64,000 nt of DNA from Gillisella taibaishanensis (GTDB lineage: Bacteria > Pseudomonadota > Alphaproteobacteria > Rhizobiales > Rhizobiaceae), in the NCBI RefSeq assembly GCF_001938985.1, contig NZ_MKIN01000021.1:310001-374000 (forward strand), written 5' to 3'. This document shows positions 59,715-64,000 of this stretch, in pieces; position 1 is the stretch's first letter; each line of letters opens with the position of its first letter. The translations under genes were made by a program, and so were the position numbers. The notes below the pieces were generated by a model. It saw only the letters and a program-made list of their open reading frames with translations. It was not told the DNA's origin and searched no databases.

Positions 59715-62700
59715 ATGAAGACCATCCGCAAACTCGACAACCTTCTGTCCCGCCTCGCCGAGCGGATTTTCCAGCCGCTCGATATCTCGGTCCCGCTGAC
59801 ATTCCGCGCGGCCAGCCACGACGAGCGCGCCGCCGTTTTGACCGAAGATCGCGCCGGCTGGTTGCCGGTCACAAGAGACCATATCTGGGGCGAGCCCGAT
59901 GGCTATTACTGGTTTGGCGGGACCGCGCAGCCGGCTGAGGACGTGGCGGGACAGCGGATTGTTGGCCGCATCGAAGCGGCCTTCGGCAATGTCATGGGCC
60001 GCAGCGATCCTCAATGCCTGGTGCGTATCAATGGAACGATCGCCCAGGGAGGCGATGCCAATCACCGCGAATTCCTGCTGACGCCCGCGGCAAGCCTTGG
60101 CCAAAGCTTCGATATCCTGATCGAGGCCGGCACCATTGAAGACCGCCGCCAGCTTGGATTCGGCGTTACGCTGCATCGCCACGACCTCGACATTGAAGAG
60201 ACCTACTACGATCTGCGCGTGCCGCTCGACGTCGCCCGGCTTCTGGCGGAAGACGATGCGCGCCGGCATTTCATCTTGCGCACCCTGAACGAAGCGATAG
60301 ATGCCATAGACTTCAGGCCGGGCAACGAAGAACGGTTCAAGGCATCTCTTGCCAAGGCGCAGGCGATTGCAGCGGCAATTTATCAGGCCGTCGACTTCGA
60401 GGACAAGCCTGTCGTGGTCGCCACCGGCCATACCCATATCGACGTTGCCTGGCTGTGGCGCGTGCGCGAGACGCGCCAGAAAATGGCGCGCTCGATGGCA
60501 ACAGCGCTGGCGCTGATGGAAGAATTTCCTGACTACCGCTTCATGTATAATCAATGCGTGCTGCTGGACTATCTTGATAAGGACTACCCTGAGCTGTTCG
60601 ACCGCATCCGCGCCCATGTCACGACCGGACGGTTCGAGATCGAAGGCGCGCTGTGGCTGGAGCCGGATGTGAATATCGCCGGCGGCGAGGCGCTGGTGCG
60701 GCACATTCTCTATGGCGTGCGCTACCACCGTGAAACCTTCGGCGTCGATCCGCGCATGGTCTGGCTGCCTGATACCTTCGGCTATTCCGCAGCCCTGCCG
60801 CAACTGATGGCGAAATCCGGCCTCGACAGTTTCGTGACCCACAAGCTGTCGTGGAACGACACCAACCGCATGCCCGAAGACAAGCTGTTCTGGCAGGGCA
60901 TCGACGGCAGCCAGGTCGTCGCTTACTTTCTGACGACCCAGCCCTATGATTCCAAGCTGATCAACACGACCTACTGCCCCAATCTAAAGCCGACTCATGT
61001 GATGGGCACGTGGAAGCGCCACGGCCAGCAGCATCTCGGCAAAGAACTGTTCCTGGTTTACGGCCACGGCGATGGCGGCGGCGGTCCGACCCGGGAAATG
61101 CTGCAGAACATCAGACGCATGGAACGCGGCATTCCCGGCTGCCCCAAGGTCGAGCACGGGCCGATGCGCCCCTTTTTCGAACGGCTGATCACTGAGATGC
61201 AGGCGCATCCGGACCGCTACCCGGTCTGGGTTGGCGAACTTTATCTGGAATTCCACCGGGGCACGCTGACCTCGGTCGCGAAGAACAAGCGCTTCAATCG
61301 TCAAGCAGAGATTGCGCTGCGCGAACTGGAGACGCTGGCTGTCATGGCGGAGCGTCATGCGGATCATGCCTATCCGGCGGAGCGGCTGCGGGCGCTCTGG
61401 GATATTGTCATGCTCAACCAGTTCCACGACATCCTGCCGGGATCGTCGATCGGTGCGGTGTTTGACGACAGCGACCGGGATTATGCACGGCTGTTTGAGG
61501 AGGCGGCGGCGCTGAAAGGGGAGTTCCTGTCAACTCTCAATCCCGCTGGCAGATATGCCGTATTGAACATCACCGGACGGCAACGCTCCGGCCTTGCGCT
61601 CGCACCACCATCCCTGCCCTCAAGCCAGACCATTGTGATGGCGGATGGAAGCGAGGCTGGCGCGGTCTACCTCACCGACGTGCCGCCGCTTTCCCTGATA
61701 CCGGTCGATATCGCTACAAAGCGGCAAGATGGCGCACAGTTAATCGTGGAGCCCTTGCGGCTTGCCAACGACCTGATCGACGTCACCTTCGACGCAAACG
61801 GGCGGATCGCTTCGCTGACCGACCGCAAAACCGGCCATTCAATCTTCAAGCCTGGCCAGCCCGCTAACAGGCTCCAGGCCTTCCGCGACATGCCAGCGGA
61901 ATATGATGCCTGGGACATCGATAGTGATTTCGAGGATCAGAGCTTCGAGATCGACAATCTCGTCAGCGCGGAAATCGTCGAGACCGGGCCGTTGCGGGCC
62001 GCCCTGCGGTTCGAATGGCGCTACGAATCCTCCCGCATCGTGCAGGTCGTCTCGCTGGAGGCAGGGGCGCGGCAGCTGGAATTCGATACATTCATCGATT
62101 GGCACGAGCATCATACTCTGCTGAAGACCGGCTTCCCGATGGCGGTGAATGCCGCTTCGGTCGATGCGGAAATCCAGTTCGGCCATGTCCGCCGCGCCAC
62201 CCATCGCAACACGTCCTGGGACAAGGCCCGGTTCGAATGCTCGATGCAGCGCTGGATCGACATCGGCGAACCCGGCTTCGGCATCGCTTTCCTCAATGAC
62301 TGCAAATACGGCTATGACGCCAAGGACAACGATATCCGTCTGACGCTGCTGCGCTCCCCCACCTATCCGTGGCCGGACGCGGACCAGGGCCAGCACCAGC
62401 TGCGCTACGCCGTGATGGTGCACGATGGCGACAAGGCAGCCGTGCATGAGGCGGCGGAAGACATCAATATGCCACTGCAAATCCTGGCTGTGGACCAGCG
62501 CAACGCGCAAGAAGCCGCCGGAAGAACGGCGCCGCTATTGTCAGTCGATACGGCAGGCATCACGCTGGAGGCTGTCAAACGCGCCGAAGCGGGCGATGGT
62601 TATATTGTCAGGCTTTGGGAAACGACAGGGCAGCGACGCGAAGCGTCGGTGCGCCTGGGCGGACAATTTGCCAGCGCCATGCTGGTAGACCTTCTAGAGG

Positions 62701-62789
62701 AAAAGCCGGAGCCAATACGGATTGTCGACGATCAGTTGAACCTTGTGTTCAAGCCCTTCGAGATCCTGACATTGAAACTGACGGATTAA
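59715..62789 (+). CDS. Alpha-mannosidase, glycoside hydrolase family 38
   Basis: A 1024-residue protein. Zinc ligands His241 and Asp243 are in ATGHTHIDVAWLW, the nucleophile is Asp353 in LPDTFGYS, and YGHGDGGGGPTREM carries further zinc and substrate residues. The remaining C-terminal half is the beta-sandwich part typical of GH38. No signal peptide is visible, so it acts on imported oligosaccharides in the cytoplasm, removing alpha-linked mannose. Together with the Gfo enzymes and the divergent ABC transporter it forms a mannoside-use locus. Length is normal for bacterial family members. Confidence 0.92.
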   Translation: MKTIRKLDNLLSRLAERIFQPLDISVPLTFRAASHDERAAVLTEDRAGWLPVTRDHIWGEPDGYYWFGGTAQPAEDVAGQRIVGRIEAAFGNVMGRSDPQCLVRINGTIAQGGDANHREFLLTPAASLGQSFDILIEAGTIEDRRQLGFGVTLHRHDLDIEETYYDLRVPLDVARLLAEDDARRHFILRTLNEAIDAIDFRPGNEERFKASLAKAQAIAAAIYQAVDFEDKPVVVATGHTHIDVAWLWRVRETRQKMARSMATALALMEEFPDYRFMYNQCVLLDYLDKDYPELFDRIRAHVTTGRFEIEGALWLEPDVNIAGGEALVRHILYGVRYHRETFGVDPRMVWLPDTFGYSAALPQLMAKSGLDSFVTHKLSWNDTNRMPEDKLFWQGIDGSQVVAYFLTTQPYDSKLINTTYCPNLKPTHVMGTWKRHGQQHLGKELFLVYGHGDGGGGPTREMLQNIRRMERGIPGCPKVEHGPMRPFFERLITEMQAHPDRYPVWVGELYLEFHRGTLTSVAKNKRFNRQAEIALRELETLAVMAERHADHAYPAERLRALWDIVMLNQFHDILPGSSIGAVFDDSDRDYARLFEEAAALKGEFLSTLNPAGRYAVLNITGRQRSGLALAPPSLPSSQTIVMADGSEAGAVYLTDVPPLSLIPVDIATKRQDGAQLIVEPLRLANDLIDVTFDANGRIASLTDRKTGHSIFKPGQPANRLQAFRDMPAEYDAWDIDSDFEDQSFEIDNLVSAEIVETGPLRAALRFEWRYESSRIVQVVSLEAGARQLEFDTFIDWHEHHTLLKTGFPMAVNAASVDAEIQFGHVRRATHRNTSWDKARFECSMQRWIDIGEPGFGIAFLNDCKYGYDAKDNDIRLTLLRSPTYPWPDADQGQHQLRYAVMVHDGDKAAVHEAAEDINMPLQILAVDQRNAQEAAGRTAPLLSVDTAGITLEAVKRAEAGDGYIVRLWETTGQRREASVRLGGQFASAMLVDLLEEKPEPIRIVDDQLNLVFKPFEILTLKLTD

Positions 62790-62826
62790 CCAGAAGATTT
62801 GGGGGAGCTAAGCCCCCCTCACCTCG

Positions 62827-63108
62827 CTATTCGCGATTGACGAATTTATTGAACCGGCTGGGACCACCATCCGTGGTCTCGTCCTGATAGAGAAAGGCCA
62901 AGCCGTTCTCATCGAAGATCTCGAAGAACTGGTCCCAGGAAATCGGCTCAAGATTGTCTTCAGGCTCGCCGAAATCGATCCGCAGGATGCCCCCATCCTT
63001 GCCGCTACCCTTGGAGGCGGCGACGCGCGAAGGTTTCCCATCGCGCGCTTCGGCCCAGGTGCGGATTGTCTTGTGATCGATCGTCGTCTCAGAGCTTGCC
63101 ACGGTCAT
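62827..63108 (-). CDS. Small acidic hypothetical protein (93 aa)
   Basis: A small protein with a conserved-looking compact core (RIDFGEPEDNLEPISWDQFFEIFDENGLAFLYQDE), rich in Asp and Glu. I recognise no domain of known function; similar rhizobial proteins are annotated as hypothetical. AGGAG stands only one base before ATG 63108, whereas GTG 63102 is at an ideal seven bases, so the true start may be the GTG. It lies between the mannosidase and the DapA-type gene. Confidence 0.6.
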   Translation of the reverse strand: MTVASSETTIDHKTIRTWAEARDGKPSRVAASKGSGKDGGILRIDFGEPEDNLEPISWDQFFEIFDENGLAFLYQDETTDGGPSRFNKFVNRE

Positions 63109-63179
63109 TCTCCTGGAAGATTTCAGAGAATTTTCCAACAAAAAGCCGTGGCCAAAGTTCCGCTGGATAATCAGCCGGA

Positions 63180-64000
63180 TCAGTTCCCCTGCGGATATCG
63201 GGCAGCGTACCAGGTCTTGAACAGCGCATACTGGTGTTCGAGATTAGCCCGCTGGGACGCACTCAAAGCGTCCGTCTCGTTGAAATGCAGCGTGTATTCC
63301 GCCTCACCGTTCAGCACCATCAGATACTTGTAGTGCAGGACCAGATCAGGACCTTCGTCATAGGTGGAGAGCACCATCAGCGCCTCTTCCAATTCCCGGG
63401 CGTCACGGCGAGCCTGCGGATCGCCCTTGGCAGCCTTTTCGCAAAGCGCCATCAGATGCAGGACTTCCTTGGGCAGCGCATTGCCGATACCGGTGATCGC
63501 GCCGCCGGCGCCGCAATTGACGAAGCCGTGATAGACGCCGGTGTCGACGCCGACCATCAGGATCAAGCCATTGTCGCCTGACGTGATGTTTTCAGCCGCA
63601 TAGGTCATATCGCCCTTGCCGCCGAATTCCTTGAAGCCGATCAGGTTGGAGAAGCGAGCGCGCAGGTCGAAGAACAGATCGGCGCGGGTGGCAAAGCCAT
63701 AATAGGGGCTGTTGTAGATGACGGCAGGCAGATCCTTGCCGGCTTCCAGCACCGCAGAGAAATGATCGCGCTGGGCGGCCATCAACGAACCGCGCGACAG
63801 AACGCGCGGAATGACCATCAGGCCGCTTGCACCAACCTTGGCGGCATGCGCCGCATGGCTGACAGCAGACTTGGTGTTGATGGCACCGGTGCCGACAACA
63901 GTCGGGACACCCGCCTCGACCAGGCGACGCACGCCTTCCTGGCGCTCTTCGTCGGTCAACAGCGGCCAATCGCCCATCGAGCCGCAATAGACGACGCCCG
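63180..64000 (-). CDS. Dihydrodipicolinate synthase (DapA)-family aldolase, N-terminus cut by window edge
   Basis: A TIM-barrel Schiff-base enzyme. The reading frame is open to the window end, so the first roughly 40 residues of a usual 300-residue protein are missing. YNSPYYG holds the catalytic Tyr and LIGFKEFGG the Schiff-base Lys; GAGGAITGIGNALP is the later phosphate/product region. The family condenses or splits pyruvate with aldehydes, not only in lysine synthesis but often in sugar-acid breakdown (keto-deoxy sugar acid dehydratases and aldolases). Here, beside a sugar-use locus, a catabolic role is likelier than lysine synthesis. Confidence 0.8.
   Translation of the reverse strand, partial: GVVYCGSMGDWPLLTDEERQEGVRRLVEAGVPTVVGTGAINTKSAVSHAAHAAKVGASGLMVIPRVLSRGSLMAAQRDHFSAVLEAGKDLPAVIYNSPYYGFATRADLFFDLRARFSNLIGFKEFGGKGDMTYAAENITSGDNGLILMVGVDTGVYHGFVNCGAGGAITGIGNALPKEVLHLMALCEKAAKGDPQARRDARELEEALMVLSTYDEGPDLVLHYKYLMVLNGEAEYTLHFNETDALSASQRANLEHQYALFKTWYAARYPQGN

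Noticed and set aside
1-64000. Search for tRNA, rRNA, insertion sequences, integrase-type att sites and prophage
   Set aside because: No cloverleaf, rRNA stretch, transposase or integrase motif, or long terminal inverted repeat was recognised.

Overview
The window looks like chromosomal or megaplasmid DNA of a Rhizobiaceae member (Agrobacterium/Rhizobium/Sinorhizobium group). The signs are moderately GC-rich coding, an αr14-like small RNA with repeated anti-Shine-Dalgarno loops, a RIME-like intergenic repeat, GGAAC-N18-GTT stress promoters, a CyaC-like haem/ferredoxin cyclase, and many sugar ABC transporters and Gfo/Idh/MocA dehydrogenases. I saw no rRNA, tRNA, insertion sequence, prophage or CRISPR array. 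The species cannot be named from this alone.

Layout. 0-3.3 kb: the edge of what may be a polyketide/lipopeptide-type locus (thioesterase cut by the window, acyl carrier protein, DUF2269 membrane protein, FAD amine-oxidase-like enzyme). 4-8.2 kb: xylitol-type dehydrogenase, mannonate dehydratase-like protein, and a divergent MocA-like/XdhC pair for molybdo-enzyme maturation. 8.2-14 kb: an ABC importer operon ending in a glycerophosphodiesterase, preceded by a Pho-box-like array and facing an inositol-monophosphatase-family gene; together they suggest phosphate-controlled use of glycerophosphodiesters. 14.1-24.4 kb: a second-messenger island on the minus strand, with a cyclic-nucleotide-binding protein, a very unusual ABC protein whose ATPase motifs are all degenerate, two class III cyclases (one CyaC-like), an MBL-fold hydrolase, a GGDEF-EAL protein and its exported partner. 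24.8-27.7 kb: three tandem AraC regulators.

27.8-50.6 kb: a stress-flavoured region. It holds two EcfG-like ECF sigma factors and seven exact GGAAC-N18-GTT sites, each placed to drive a small or stress-type gene (DUF892 ferritin-like, DUF1003, an orphan SdhD-like anchor, DUF2934, a general-stress-type SDR and small hypotheticals). Inside it lies a seven-gene overlapping glycan operon (30.4-38.9 kb) with two epimerases, one fused to a glycosidase, four glycosyltransferases of which three are CgeB-like, and a methyltransferase. There are also an ADH-Gfo-Crp trio, an HWE histidine kinase, a DUF1127 protein and the αr14-like RNA.

50.6-64 kb: a sugar ABC transporter operon with two Gfo/Idh/MocA dehydrogenases on the minus strand, divergent from a third Gfo protein and a GH38 alpha-mannosidase, then a small acidic protein and a DapA-family enzyme cut by the right edge. 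This reads as a mannoside or related glycoside uptake and breakdown locus.

Functions are assigned from visible motifs and remembered family features; no database search was possible.
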